Below are positions 26,111-40,289 of a stretch of DNA of 64,000 nt, one piece after another. The DNA comes from Acanthochromis polyacanthus (Eukaryota; Chordata; Actinopteri; Pomacentridae): contig NC_067132.1 in the NCBI RefSeq assembly GCF_021347895.1, positions 5,150,268-5,214,267 on the forward strand, in the 5' to 3' direction. The translations under genes and the position numbers were made by a program. A model generated the notes under the pieces. That model searched no databases. It saw only the letters and a program-made list of their open reading frames with translations, and had not been told where the DNA came from. Within the stretch, counting starts at the first letter, position 1. The number at the start of each line of letters is the position of its first letter.

Positions 26111-28450
26111 CAGATAGAACAGTTTAAATAAAAAAGAGAGCAGCACACAATGCACACAGTGCATATATATAAATATTTGTTTAAAAAACAGTATTTACAG
26201 CAAAATTTCTATGAAATTGCACGAGAGGACAGATGAAATGTAAAGTAAGACTTTGCCGTTACCTGACAATCAGAATTAGCAGTAGACAGAAGTGGTCCTT
26301 GAAGACTGTTTTCAAACGCGTCACCAGCAAATGTTCAAGGTTGCACAAATGTTATTGAGGTTTGATATTAGACACCCATGTGCTGTGATCAGAGGAAGGA
26401 CCTTTGTTTGATTAAATTCACTGCTTTCCAGAATCTAGCTGGGTTTGAATAAACTTGGAAATTACATACAAGAAACTGAATGTGATTTGGCCTTTCCTAC
26501 TCTAGCAGTGTTTTTGTTCCAGAGTTGTCTAAAAGCAAGCCAGTGACCAGGGTCATATGTATACTTGGCAAGCCATGGCTTGATTTCTTTTGTTTCTTGC
26601 TGTAAGAAATGATGCAAATTCTGCTGAAAACTACGGACCTTTCTGCTCTGTGTTCTGTATTCCTTAAAAAGTGCATGATTTTCAAACACTATTAGAAGAC
26701 TTGCAAATAGAGTCCAGACTTTGTTGAACATGTGGGGATAAAATAGTATTATGAATATCACGTGCTAACAGATCATTTAAAACAGCTCATAAAAGTGAAC
26801 ATTACTTTTTTTTAAATTTAGTGCTTCTAATGCAAGCTACTGATCAGTAAAACAAGCTCAAACACTCCTGAAGTGCATATTTTCTCTGTCCACCACGTTA
26901 AAATGAGGGGGAAAGGGTTTCTAAACTTGGCTTTGTGGGGTCCATAATCACCTGTGGAAGCTTAAAATTGTGCTTGACCTATTTTAAATAATCAGATGCA
27001 GCACTTAACCAATTTAAGTTACAACTGCCTAAAATTATTCAATCTGAGATGGTAAAAGAGGATATAAGATATAAGGAGTCTGTTCACACCAATCACAGTC
27101 AGACAGTTACCTTGAACAAAACAATCCTTTAAAGTTAAGAATTCAAAAGACTTTTCAACAGGGACTGCATTTAGGTTTGCACAGGGAAATAAGACCTGGT
27201 AGAAAAGACCACTCCTCTACCTGTTAGTTCCTGTCCATCCTGAACATGTGGTAGTTATCGAGTGCAGCTTCTGACACTTCCTCAGCCACGTTTTAGATAA
27301 AACAACGTCAGGGTCAACATCACAACGTGTTTGTGATGTTGAGTTAATCCAACTTGTCATGCTGCATAATCTGATTTGATATGATCTGTATGTCTACATC
27401 AATCAAACATGCACAGGTAGATATAGGAGCACATGGATGGTGGACACCACGTTGGCAGAAAGACCCCCAGCACCAGCTTTGTTCAGGTACAGATCAGTTG
27501 CATTGAACAAATGTCCAATATGTTGAGAAGTACAGGTCACAGAAGATCCGTCCCATATGCCCAAAGGTGACCCGGCATGTCACTACATGTGGCCTTGCAA
27601 AGGACTTGTGCCCCAAGGCATTCTTTATCATGAAGCTACCATCCTACTGCAAGTTGTGGAAGCAACCTATCTACAGAATGTCCAAGATGAAGGAAGTGAA
27701 TGACGATTGTTCTGTGGGATCAAGCTGAGGTCACATGCCTCCAAACCTGAATGGAAGGAAAGTGTGAGAACAAATCTGTGGCTATTCTACACTGTTTTTA
27801 ATTAGGCAAGCTGGTGAAAAGACGAGGCTTTGTGCTGTTAGAAACATACTTGGCCTGTCATCCCTGGAAAAATAATTCTCTTCAATGCAAGTGATTGTAA
27901 TGGTCAGAGGACAATAGAGGAAGGCCTTGTTTGACAAAGACACAGGAGAACTAAACATTTCTTCTCTTTCCACTTGTCCCACATTTACTACTCAGTTTGC
28001 TTGACATCTCACTAGAAAGATACTAAGGAAAAAAAACAGAATTTTGTTGGTTTGTAAAGTCTGGAGGTGCACTGCTCAAAGTTAAAGTTGCTTCAGAAAA
28101 TGCATGAGACTGAGCTCTCATGACTAAATGAGCTCTGGATGGGAGAAAGCCATTAATCTGTCTAATCCAAACAATGTTGGATGTAGATCTTTACTAAATC
28201 AAATGGGAAGCCATATAACTCAGACATGGCTACAAACATCCATCCTTTGTGTCGACCCACATGTCCTGAAACAGCAGGAAGAGCAGTCTGGATAATGAGC
28301 TGAATGGCATTAGGAGGACTGACAACATCCTGTGGAATCAGAAAGGGTGTAAAGTTGACAGTTCGTCTTTCACAAGGGAAAACTGTCAGAATGCGTCATT
28401 GTGGTGGGTCATGAAGAGGCACAATAACCCAAAGAGCTTTTCTCAAAAAG
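26111..28450. other. No gene recognised
   Basis: About 2.3 kb. A stretch at 27430-27780 reads like old coding sequence but has stops in all frames and matches nothing I recognise. The flank ends at the TA target of Tc1-like copy 2. Confidence 0.4.
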
Positions 28451-28452
28451 TA

Positions 28453-30085
<1,633 letters not shown>

Positions 30086-30344
30086 TAACTGGCTGAGGTT
30101 TGAATGCTGTGGCTGGATAGCCACTCTCTCACTGCTAAAGAGTCTCATAAATGTTGGAAAACTCAAAAATGTCATAAAGAAACCTACTGGCTTAGACTCA
30201 TCCTGTTCAACTTTATTCATGACATGGTTGTGTGGCAGTGATACCAGTTATTATTATTATTATTATATATGTAGTTCATTAGGGTATATTAGGCAGCTCT
30301 CCTATGTTTACTGATCGTCAATAACTTTCTCAGAGTGTGATCAG

Positions 30345-30910
30345 TGTACGTTTGTCCATCTGTCTGCCTGTCTGTTTGCAACATTACTCAAAAACGGTCA
30401 AAAGGATTTGGATGAAATTTACAGGGAAAGTAAGAAATGACACAAAGACCAAATGATTCGATTCTGGCAGTGATGCAGCTTCTAGTCTGGACCCAAGGAT
30501 TAGTTAAAGATTTCTGTATCACTGGGAGATAGTGGCATGACGTCACTGTAACCATGACAACAAGTGAACACTACATCACATGACTGTCAGGACTTATTTG
30601 TCAGAAATCATACAAGGAACAATCGATTAAATTGTGGGGGTGTTTCTGAGTCCCATCATATTACATAGTTAGGTCATGTGATTCGATATCTGTACATAAC
30701 GTACAGTCATATCACATGCCTGTGCTCAGTGCAAGGTCATTTTGTTTGTGGGTACATCTACATTAAATGGACACATTCTATGTTGCTGTGATTTCTGATC
30801 ATCTTTATCAATAACTCATAAACAAATGCTGCATTTCTGACAATGCCATATGGGGGAATGAACAGGCTTGGAGGAGTACTGCGCTCTCTCAGTGATTTTC
30901 TAGTTATTGC
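30345..30910 (+). repeat. Teleost repeat of the CTCTCNGAGTGCTTTTCTAGTT family
   Basis: The start has a TGTCCATCTGTCTG block followed by ACTCAAAAACGGTC and GATTTGGATGAAATTT. The end reads GGAGTACTGCGCTCTCTCAG then TGATTTTCTAGTT. The same opening and closing blocks flank the composite at 48523-49713. The element class is not clear to me. No coding potential is seen. Confidence 0.6.
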
Positions 30911-32949
30911 TGTTTTTCAGCAGCTAACTTAGGTGCTACAATCACTAAATCTAAACCTAACTTCCTAATTTTGTGGCAATGGCTTGTAGTTTTTGTTCCA
31001 GTATAGCAGGCTGTGGTTCTGTAGATTGCTAAGATGAACCATACTTTTTGGAGAAGTTTTAGATCGTGTTAGCCACAGGCCTGACAGCTAGCCTCTAAGT
31101 GATAGCTTTAGCTTAGCACCATCAGCAAAGCAAGCTCAAGCTGAAACCAACAAGTGAATTAATCAGGCATTTCCAATATAACAGAGAAAATGGCCATGCT
31201 TGTGCAAGACTGTGCTATTTATTACAACTTCAGCATTACATTCTACCTTGCCTTTGAAACTCGACTCCACTCTGTAAATGTCATTTGTCATTAACTTGAA
31301 CAAATGTCAGTCAGCCAACAGAGAATAATAACTGCTCCCTTCTCCTTTGTTTCTCTCTCATCTGCACTCTTTCCCAACCTTCTCCACACTCTTCACTGTA
31401 GTCTTTTGCAAACTCTGATCCTTGCCTTCTTTTGTATCTTTCCTCTGAAGGCAATATGCCGCCAGCAATGTTTGCCAAATAAGATGTCTTTGGATTCTGG
31501 TCACGGGAGGTTATTATGAAAATACATCACGAAATATAATTTCTATCGAGCCAAGGGGTCCATTAATTTGAGCTTAAAAGTGAATCCATTTGCAGCAGAC
31601 GCCACTACTCTTCCCTGTTTCAAATCACTCGCAGCCATTTGTAATTGCTTTGTGCCTTGAGTGGAATGGACGCGTGCTTATGATTGAATGCACAGTAGGC
31701 ATTGATCAGAGAAGAAGATATCTGGGGTTTTCTTTGTAGAAATAATACTTCACTGATGCCAACTGGGATAATTCCCAAAACTAAATGGTCAACAATTTAG
31801 ATTACAGCCCTCAGCATTGACGTCCTGGTGTAAAACTGTCGGCAACAAGCTGCTTGATTTTCCTGGGGGAAAGATTCAGAGCAGTGCCAAACACTTGCTG
31901 TCTAACCGCCGTTTAAGCTTGTATTTATATTCTATATAGATATTTCCTGCTCGCTAGATTGGGTGTTCCATTACGGCAGAACTAATCCACAATGGGTACG
32001 TTTATATTCGGCTGTTCAAAAGATCTGCTGAGGCACAGGGCAGCGGTTCCCTTTAAAATTAAGGATGTGTTTCTCCCCTGACTTATGCACTCACTGCAGT
32101 GTGAAAAAAGTTGGCGATGAAGGAAAACTGCGACACACAAATACAACTACATGCTCCATCATCTCTGCCTTGTTATGAACATGAAAAGTTATGGGGTGCA
32201 GGTTTAAATAAATCACACATCACTGTGACCACATCAAGGCTGAGGTTCTTTTGCTGAGAATCAAGGACAACTAAACTAATCCGCTGGATGATTTATAGGC
32301 TGCACTCCACAGAACACAGTTCTGCTGACTGTGAAAACACTGATGTCCAAGTTCCTTTCATAGATTTAGATGATAAGTTCTGTTAAACTGATAAAAATGT
32401 GGATCTGCACACCTGCATTGTAGCAACAACGAGCAGCAATGCCTGGTGCACCAATGCTTTGAACTGTTGTGCCTTTGGTTTGCCTCTCAGTCTGTCCGAT
32501 CCCTTCCTGGGGGTCATTAGGTTCATGTGGAGCTTAAGGAAAAGACCTCCAGAAACAGACAGTTTATTTACAACAAATAGTTTTAACTGTCTCTGAGAAA
32601 TGGGCAGTTTATATCTGTTTTGACCCATACTTGCCAAAGCCTTTAGGATGTCACAGGGGAACATCTATGGAAAACCATTGCCTATTGTTTGTTTCTTTTA
32701 GTACAGCCTGGATAAACACAGATATTATATTAGGCACAGACAAGCCAAGAACAAATCAAAGGGGTCTGGAGGACAGCAAGAGAAAATGCTGAATCAACTC
32801 TTAGATGTATTCACACAGTGGGAGCAGCTTTGTACCAAATTATCTGTCCAATAACCAAAAACAGAAGAAATTCTAGAGCTAGTAAATAAGCAAAATAAAT
32901 GCTGGTTAACAACAACACTATATATAGAATGAAAAATATTTTGAAAACA
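30911..32949. other. No gene recognised; possible conserved non-coding part
   Basis: No supported exon. The strip about 31520-31740 lacks obvious repeats and has the texture of conserved non-coding DNA (TTTGTAATTGC, ATTAATTTGAGC), but conservation cannot be judged from one genome. Confidence 0.35.
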
Positions 32950-32960
32950 GATGAATATTG

Positions 32961-33259
32961 GGGGGGGGGGGTTTGGGATCTTTCTGCATGGAGTTTGCAT
33001 GTTCTCCCTGTGCATGCGTGGGTTTTCTCCGGGTACTCCGGCTTCCTCCCACAGTCCAAAAACATGCTGAGGTTAACTGGTTACTCTAAATTGTCCGAAG
33101 GTGTGAATGTGAGTGTGATTGTGTGTCTGTATATGTAGCCCTGTGACAGACTGGTGACCTGTCCAGGGTGTTCCCTGCCTTCACCAGAGTCAGCTGGGAT
33201 AGACTCCAGCACCCCCCATGACCCTAGTGAGGATAAAGCGGTGGATAGAGGATGGAATG
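32961..33259 (+). mobile_element. SINE with GGAT-type tail, 5'-truncated
   Basis: Contains the body shared with the SINEs at 54022-54304 and 60560-60985: TTTCTGCATGGAGTTTGCAT, CTTCCTCCCACAGTCCAAAA, TGTGAATGTGAGTGTGA, GTGACAGACTGG, and a GGATAAAGCGGTGGATAGAG tail. The tRNA-like head is missing. An 11-bp duplication GATGAATATTG flanks it (32950-32960, 33260-33270), showing retroposition. A G12 run lies at the 5' junction. Confidence 0.88.
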
Positions 33260-33270
33260 GATGAATATTG

Positions 33271-33664
33271 ATGCTTTGAGAGATAAACAGAGGAAATGTA
33301 AATTAATATTTTTGATGATAAATACAAAGTCCAGTATTTCTTTTAGACTTGGACACACTCTGTTCTTGTAAAGGCTTTAAAATGTGTGGGAACACTGAGT
33401 TCAGATGAGAATCACACCAACTGAATCTGTTTAAGGTAAAAATGGGAATATCACATTACTTGAGATTTTTAAAAAGGAAACAGAGTGAGGTAATTTACAT
33501 AGAGTACATAACGCTGATATCAGTCGTTCACTGGACAATCACAGTTATTCAATTTGGCTTTTAAAGTGTTCTTACTGTGGTGCTGTGTGTCTGGAAGTTT
33601 TACATTCAGTCACTGGAGCTAGTTATGATAATAAATGTCCAAATGCTGCACAAGCATTCAGTTT
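33271..33664. other. No gene recognised
   Basis: Spacer between SINE and LINE. I see nothing in it. Confidence 0.5.
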
Positions 33665-34765
33665 ACGTTGTTCTGTTTAGTTTGCTTTATTCTCTGGAGT
33701 ATGTGGCCCTTGGGAGAGCCAGATCTAGGCTCCACATTGTGAACTGTGGAGTGCCTCAAGGGTCAGTTCTTGGCCCTGGCCTATTTTCCGTCTACATGCT
33801 CCCCCTGGCCCACATCATCAGCAGGCATGGAGTTGCCTTCTATTGCTATGTTGATGCTACTCAGCTCTGTGTCAGGATGGACCCCACATTCCCAACATCA
33901 CTGTCCAATCTCACCGCCTGCCTGGGGGAGACAAAGGCGTGGATGAATGACAACTTTCTCCAGCTGACCAGTTCCAAAACTGAAGGTCTCCTCATTGGAG
34001 CCCCACACCAACTCGAATCCTCTCCCCTCACTGTTTTCTGTTTTGCCAGCCATGATATTCTCCTCACATGTTCTGTTAAAACTTCAGGCTACGTTTTGAC
34101 CCCTACCTGTCATTTGACACCCATGTTCAACACATCTGTAAAACCGCATTTTATCATCTCAGAAATATTTCCAAACTCCACCCCTTCCTCTCCCTCCCTG
34201 ATGCCGAGAAGCTGGTCCACGCCTTTGTTTCCTCCAGGCTGGACTACTGTAATGCACTCCTCATCGAGATTCCTGGCAGGAGCCTGCAGAGACTGCAGTA
34301 CATCCAGAACTGCGCTGCCAGGATCCTGATGAGGGTGCGCAAATTCCATCACATCACACCGATCCTCCATAATCTTCATTGGCTCCCAGATAGGTCCAGG
34401 ATTGAATTTAAGATTTGTCTCCTGACCTATCACAGTGTCTACAGCAGTGTACCAGTGTACCTTAAAGATCTGATCAGTCAACAGAACTTGACCAGGCACC
34501 TCCACTCCTCCAACAGCCACCAACTCCAGGTTCCAAGATCCAAACTCCACTCCATGGCAGATGGGGCTTTCAGACGGCTGCACCGCGACTGTGGAATGCC
34601 CTCCCCAACCACCTGAGGGCGCCACAGTCACTTGAAGACTTGTGTTTTTAAAAGTGTTTTCTTAATCTGCTCTATTTCTGTTGTTGATGTTTTTATTTGT
34701 AGTACTTTGAGATTTGTTTTCAAATGTAAAGTGCATTGTAAATTAAATATTATGTTATTATTATT
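33665..34765 (+). pseudogene. L2-like LINE, 3' part of reverse transcriptase ORF
   Basis: Encodes the palm and thumb of a non-LTR reverse transcriptase: GVPQGSVLGPGLFSVYMLPL at about 33748-33807, then AWMNDNFLQL, then (after one frameshift near 34080) DPYLSFDTHVQHICK, SRLDYCNALL and SRIEFKICLLTYH, ending near 34616. The catalytic YADD box is YVDA here (33847-33858), which removes an essential aspartate. The 3' end has a GTAAAGTGCATTGTAAAT motif and a short TTATTATTATT tail, as L2 elements have. The 5' part, including the endonuclease, is absent. Dead on arrival or decayed copy. Confidence 0.85.
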
Positions 34766-34879
34766 GGATGTAGGAACATTGTACAGTCTTTTGACACAAC
34801 ACAAAGATCATCAACAAACTGAATGAAGCATATACCTAAAAGTAAAACATTCACAAACAGAACCACTAGGATATGGCCA
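34766..34879. other. Spacer
   Basis: Short non-coding spacer between LINE tail and Tc1-like remnant. Confidence 0.4.
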
Positions 34880-35865
34880 TCACAATGTGAAATCACAGAA
34901 ATTACAATATTGGAAAGCTCTTTTTTGGGGGTAATTTCATTTAAAGAATGTACATTTTCATATAATATACAGTATATTCATTACACCAAGGTCAAATAGT
35001 TCACCCCTTTTTTGTTTTAATTTGAATGATTATGAGTTTTAGAACAATATAATCAGAAATCCAGTTTCTCAAGTTATTATTTCCTAGGATCAATTTAAAA
35101 AAGGATTTATGATACAGAAATATCCTACTTCTGAAAACTACATTCATTTACACTCTCAGCACTTGGCTGGGGCTCCTTTGCCACCACGGCATGGATCAGA
35201 TCTGCAATGCTGAGGTGTTATTGAAGCACAGGTTGCTGTGATTGTGGCCTTCAGCTCCTCTGTATTTCTGGGTCGAGTGTTTCCTCTCTTCCCACTGACA
35301 GTACCCCACATACAGTTCTCTGGGTTCAAGCACCGTAATGTTATGGTCAGCAAACCATTTGGTAGTTCTGGCCCTGTGAGCACGTGTCCTGTTGGAAAAT
35401 GGAATCAGCATCTCCATGGAGCTGGTCAGCAGATGGAAGCATGGTAGCATAGATAAAAGCCACTGGACCAATGACATCCAATGATATGGCCCCACATATA
35501 ATCACAGGCTGCAGAAACTTCACACTGGACTTCAACCATCTGGGATTCTTCTGGAATTGGAGACTTTCATTTTCCAATAAAATGCAAAATTGATGCTGAA
35601 AAGAACAGTCTCAGGTTCTTGAATCCACTTTTCTCGATAATCCTCTCACAGCTGCGATCATCCCCTGATGCTTGTGCACGTTTTCCTGCCTTCTGTGGTC
35701 CACTGTCCTTGTGAAGGGTTGTCTGGTGGACATCTTTAAAGTCAGCCATGATTGTGGCTGATGAACTGAACCAGACCAGGAGATACGTGTTTGAATAGTG
35801 TCTAAAGAATAATAATTCAGTTAAGCCCAAAATGGAATTTTCCAATATTTTGAGATGCAGGTTTT
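34880..35865 (-). mobile_element. Tc1-like element remnant (third lineage)
   Basis: Minus-strand element with a dead transposase in the middle. The 3' non-coding part (34880-35150) follows a known teleost Tc1 end, with landmarks such as AAATTAAAACAAAAAAGG and GTAATGAATATACTG on the minus strand. At the other end the plus strand reads CCAATATTTTGAGATGCAGG (35842-35861), the inverted counterpart. No TA duplication can be recognised at the eroded ends. Confidence 0.72.
35156..35760 (-). pseudogene. Tc1-like transposase remnant, frameshifted
   Basis: Three overlapping minus-strand frames together follow the C-terminal half of a Tc1-like transposase: a PRWLKSSVKF block, VIICGAISLDVIGP (equivalent of the VMVWGAIS block), MLPSADQLHGDAD, FQQD (second catalytic Asp), TKWFADHNITVL, then NPENCMWG in place of NPIEN-WG, TRPRNTEELKATI, ASITPQHC and GAPAKC at the C-terminus. 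At least two frameshifts are needed to join them. The first catalytic aspartate and much of the DNA-binding domain are deleted. Clearly non-functional and unlike the three young copies. Confidence 0.82.
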
Positions 35866-35875
35866 CAGGATTGAC

Positions 35876-35888
35876 TGTGTGTGTGTGT

Positions 35889-35950
<62 letters not shown>
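35876..35950. repeat. (GT)n microsatellite
   Basis: About 37 GT units with one GTAT interruption. It begins just beyond the end of the Tc1-like remnant. Confidence 0.97.
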
Positions 35951-35954
<4 letters not shown>

Positions 35955-37305
35955 TTCTTTATAAATATGCAGCTTTCTGGCTCTGTAACAGCCATGGAAA
36001 CTTACTTACTGTTGCATCTTCTGCCATGTCAGCATCACACGTGGGAAAGTGGCATCATCACATTTTGAATTCTCCATCCTGTAAGTAGTCTGCATACATG
36101 AAAAGACTCAGTCAGGTGTTGCAGCTGGCAGAAACCCGGTAGCATTATATTGCTCTTTATATTCAATGATATGTAGATAGCTGACAGTACAGAAAATGTG
36201 TTGCTGCGTTCTTCCACATCTGTGTGTGTGATTTATTGATCTTGCAGTCTGTGGAATATAAAGTATCTCATGTACAGCGACAGCTGCAGTCCTCTTTCAG
36301 TGTCTAAACTGGATCTGTTCAGATATAGCACCGCTGTGCACTCAGAAGTGTTTTGACAGAACTCAAAGCCTGAGACGTAATTATGTACTTATGCACATAA
36401 GTGGATAAAAAATAGATTTGAAGCATAAAAGGTTGCTTTGGGTCACAGTTGAACCCTGTCTCCGAAAATTATGTTTATAGACTACATGGCTTTTGCCTAA
36501 TGAATTTGGATGGAGACGTAATTACTCCATGGATTATGTTTGTAGCCTGGAGCACGCTACTTTCTGGAACCGTATAGAAGTCATAGGAATGTAACTGAGG
36601 TGGGAACAAACGCAGAACCCCAGAGACCAGGCCCACTAGTCCATGTGACAACGTGTGAGGAGGTTTACTCCACTCTTGCTACACTTTGTTCAATGCTGGT
36701 CAGAAATTTGGGTTTTGGTTATATTTAGAAAAATCAAGCACGTCCTATCACTTCACGTGTTTCTCTTTGCTTAACCTCAGCTTTGAGCTTTGGGCTGCCC
36801 AGACATATCCAAACGTCATGCATTCATTTGTTCAAATAAAACCTACAGGAAAACAAATGAGGACATGTAAGCCAACATTTATCCTGACATTGTTATTGCA
36901 GCAAAATATGTTTTAAAGCCTCTGAAAACTTGCAGTTAATCATCAGCTTCAGTATTGCTACAGAAAAACAAAAAGAGGGAGTTTGATTCTCGGCTGCTGA
37001 ACTCCTTGTTTCATGTCAAATCATGGATGTCAGTCTTCTGGCACCTTGACCCTTTAGGCTGCAGGGTTCTAAATCAGTCTGTAATTTCTTGAAGTTTTTG
37101 AAGACTCCTGTTTTGTTGCCACAAAGGAAATAAATTCATGATGATCCAAAACAAATTCATTGACTCTTCTGTCAGATAGTCAAGAATTACAGCTCTTATG
37201 ATGAACCGAAATCCTGACAGGAAATAATTGTTTGACTGGTAGTGTATATCCTGGCTGATATGGATGAATTATTGTATTACATTTCCTGAATGTTCACGCT
37301 ATGTT
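35951..37305. other. No gene recognised
   Basis: No supported exon. At 37232-37250 TTTGACTGGTAGTGTATA looks like one terminus of the Tc1 lineage seen at 2205-2433, but no partner end was found. Confidence 0.4.
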
Positions 37306-37385
37306 TTCTGCTGGAACAATGCAAATTCCCCCACTGTGGGATGAATAAAGGCTTATCTTATCTTATCTTTTCATTTATCTTATTT
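37306..37385 (+). repeat. LINE 3' end with TCTTA-type tail
   Basis: AAATTCCCCCACTGTGGGAT followed by GAATAAAGGC and four TTATC/TCTTA units. It is the same class of LINE terminus as at 8840 but with a different pentamer tail. Confidence 0.65.
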
Positions 37386-37779
37386 CACTGCTGTGTCTGC
37401 AAATGTTACTGATGTAACAACATTAAAGTCCATGAGGAGAAAATACAGAACTGTGGTTGTTTCATAGTGTTAGTCTTTGCACTAGAAGATATGTCAGTTA
37501 TTTTATAGCCAGTTACAATCTTGGTTTTGATCTTCTAAGCTGCAAAGAGCTTCCATTTTAAAAATCTGACATCAGCGAGTACTCACACTGGTAATTATAG
37601 CAATTACAGCAACCTGATGTCATGGGAATAAGATTGTAGGTGATAAGCTGTGGAGTTACCTTCAAGAAACTGATGAGTAAGGAGACAGTAAGGTAACAAT
37701 ATGCTATCAGAAAACAAAATGTGTGGTCCTTGAATTTGCACAAGGAACTGAGTTAGGGAGCCCAATATGAGCCCAGTAG
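37386..37779. other. No gene recognised
   Basis: Spacer before the hAT-like element. I see nothing in it. Confidence 0.45.
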
Positions 37780-37787
37780 GAGTAAAG

Positions 37788-38270
37788 CAGAGGTGTCCAA
37801 CATGAGGCCCGTGGTCCAAAAGTGGTCCTCCAGAGGGTCCAATCCAGTCCTCAAAGTGTAAAAATTACAGAGAAGACATTAACTGCAGATTGTAAATTAG
37901 TAAAACTATAAATTTAAAATCATTTCTAGACCATGACAAGTTGTTTGGATCATAAAGTAAAATACTAGATTGTTGTTTTTGGGGTTTTTTGTCGTTTGTC
38001 CATTGTTGAGTAATATTTTTGTCTCTTGTTTTTTTGTCATTTTGTTTCTCATTTTTGTCATTGAGGTCTCATGTTAGACATTTTGGGTCTCAGTTTGTAA
38101 TATTTTGCCTTGTTTTTGTTGTTTTCTGTCTTTTTTGTGAAAACAAAGGGAGCCATCAGGAGTTGTGGCTATTTATAGGTTATTATGCTGTGATACTGGT
38201 GTGTTAGTGGTCACTGGAGATCAAACTGGGCTGAATGTGGAATCTGAACTAAGATAAGTTTGACACCCTC
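37788..38270 (+). mobile_element. hAT-like non-autonomous element, copy 2, short array
   Basis: Starts CAGAGGTGTCCAACATGAG and ends GTTTGACACCCTC. Flanks GAGTAAAG (37780-37787) and TAGTAAAG (38271-38278) match at 7 of 8 bases. It shares with copy 1 the strips CAGAGAAGACATT, TCTAGACCATGACA, ATCATAAAGTAAAATACTAG and GATCAAACTGGGCTGAATGT. The internal T-tract array is only about 130 bp against about 470 bp in copy 1. No transposase. Confidence 0.78.
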
Positions 38271-38278
38271 TAGTAAAG

Positions 38279-39589
38279 TAAACACTGAGGGGGGCTGTGC
38301 TATGACGCTGTTTTAAAGCTTGAACATTAAATAAATGGCTTTTTTTGTGCATTTAACCTCCACTGCACCCCTGGTTGTGTTATTGTAGAATGACTGAAGT
38401 GAAAGCCATTGTACAGCTCAGGGAGACATCTGAATATTTTTCTCATCACATCAAGTAAATATAAAACCATTTGCAAAACAAAATGTATATATATATTTTT
38501 CACTGAATAAAGTAGATCTAATAACTTGCATACTGTCAGTTATTTCCAACAATCTGTAATTTATGACACACTGTAAATATAATCTTCATGTATCGGCCCA
38601 GCATTTAATCATTTTAGTCACTGAGGCCTCTACAGAAGCATAATCTCAGGCCATGATTGGAGAACTCTCAGCTGTAATTAAATGATAAGGTGTTTATGCA
38701 AATATATCAGATTTTTGTTGGCGGCAAGGCAGCAGCTGTTTGAATGAGAAGGTTGAGATAGTACAGATCATTGATTAAATAGAGAGTCTGTTAGTGTCAT
38801 CCCAGTCGCTCTCTGTCTGTAAGACACTCACTTCCTCGCCTTATCAGTTTGGCAGATTAGCTGTGAAAGTAATACCGATGCTGTGAATGCCATCAGATAT
38901 ATTTTAATAGAACGGTGGCAGCTTGAAATTTACAGCCAACCTCTACACAAACGCACGCAAACATGGGAAGTGCACCCAGTGCTTTTGAATAGCTCTCATC
39001 AGTCATCAAATTATCTGCGCGCTCCAGCAGCGGTAAAAACATCTGAACGTTTAAAGCAGCTGAGAACAGTGTCATGAAATGAAATGGATGAATGCTCCTG
39101 TAATTACAAATCTAGGTCATCTGAATCACTGCGTGGTCTTCAGCAAGAGCAGCAAGAGCAGATTCTCTCAATTTTCAGAGTTTAATATAATTGCTTTAAC
39201 ATTCCATGCTGTAAAGTGACTGTGATAATGTCCCAGTGATCCCGGTTGAAGCTTTTAATTGAATTCACCAATATTCAGGTGATTCTCAGGAGGCTCCTTG
39301 TGTGACGTTCATGAGCTTGAAACTAGATAAGATGAAGCCTGTCTTTAGTGCTTCAGGTCAGCTGAAGGTGTAAATTACTGAACAACAGCAAAGAAATTAT
39401 AACCTGCTGGAACAAATTTATATTTGATCTGAGGTTGCATTAAAGTGCTGAGTCAGAGAAGCTAATCATTTATTTGGAATTAAAAGTGTCAGGATGCTCC
39501 ACTACTTTAGACCAGACTGAAAAACATCTGCCACATGCATAAAAAGTTCTACTAGTTTATATCAAGGAGTTTTATCAATAACTTTGGTG
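38279..39589. other. No gene recognised; possible conserved non-coding part
   Basis: The strip about 38690-39060 lacks obvious repeat structure and includes TTTATGCAAATATATCAG, so a regulatory role is conceivable. There is no exon evidence. Confidence 0.35.
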
Positions 39590-39800
39590 AGTTTTGCTAC
39601 TGATCATTTAAATGCATGTGACTGTCATTGGCCTACTGTTAAATCCAGAATAGAATTTAAAATCCTTCTTCTGACATATAAAGCTCTTAATAACCAATCT
39701 CCGTCGTATCTTAAAGATCTGATAGTACCTTATTATCCGAGTAGAACTCTTCGCTCTCAGACTGCAGGCTTACTTGTTGTTCCTAGAATTTCTAATTGAA
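39590..39800 (+). pseudogene. LINE reverse transcriptase C-terminal fragment
   Basis: One frame encodes SRIEFKILLLTYKALNNQSP, YLKDLIVPYYPSRTLRSQ and LLVVPRISN, a conserved C-terminal block of L2/CR1-type non-LTR retrotransposons of fish. It stops soon after. A stub without catalytic residues. Confidence 0.8.
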
Positions 39801-40289
39801 TTGAATAAGTAATGCTACATGGATAATGACATTTTTGGTTTTGAGTATAATGTCAAAACAATTATTAGAAGGTGTTTCTGTATATGGGCCGAGACACAGC
39901 ATGGAAGTGATCCAGTAGCAGATTCTACTTATTTACAATATATCTGCAGGTCTGAGGAGTTGAATTTAGCCTCATGATGGACAAAGGAGAAAGAAAGAAA
40001 ATGAGCTAACCTAACTCTAACCAACAAACTATCATACACTATCTTACCTTCCTGTCAAACACAAACAAAAAAGTTAGAACACCTGTCACTATATTTATGG
40101 CCCTCAGGTGATAATAATTTTAGTGGGTTTGCTGACCTGTCACATGGCAGTGGGACTGATTATATTGGTTTTATTTTTATATAATTCTAGAGTTTTTCTT
40201 GGAACTGGTTTTATTGTTTGTAGTTGTTAAGAGATTTATTTTGCATGTTTTGTGTGTTTTAATTATTTGTTTCTAGTTTTATTGCATGT
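39801..40289. other. No gene recognised
   Basis: AT-rich spacer. I see nothing in it. Confidence 0.45.

Noticed and set aside
27430..27780. Old coding sequence resembling a gene fragment
   Set aside because: All frames contain stops and no family could be recognised.
37232..37250. TTTGACTGGTAGTGTATA as a Tc1 terminus
   Set aside because: Only one short end is visible, with no partner inverted repeat nearby, so an element cannot be delimited.
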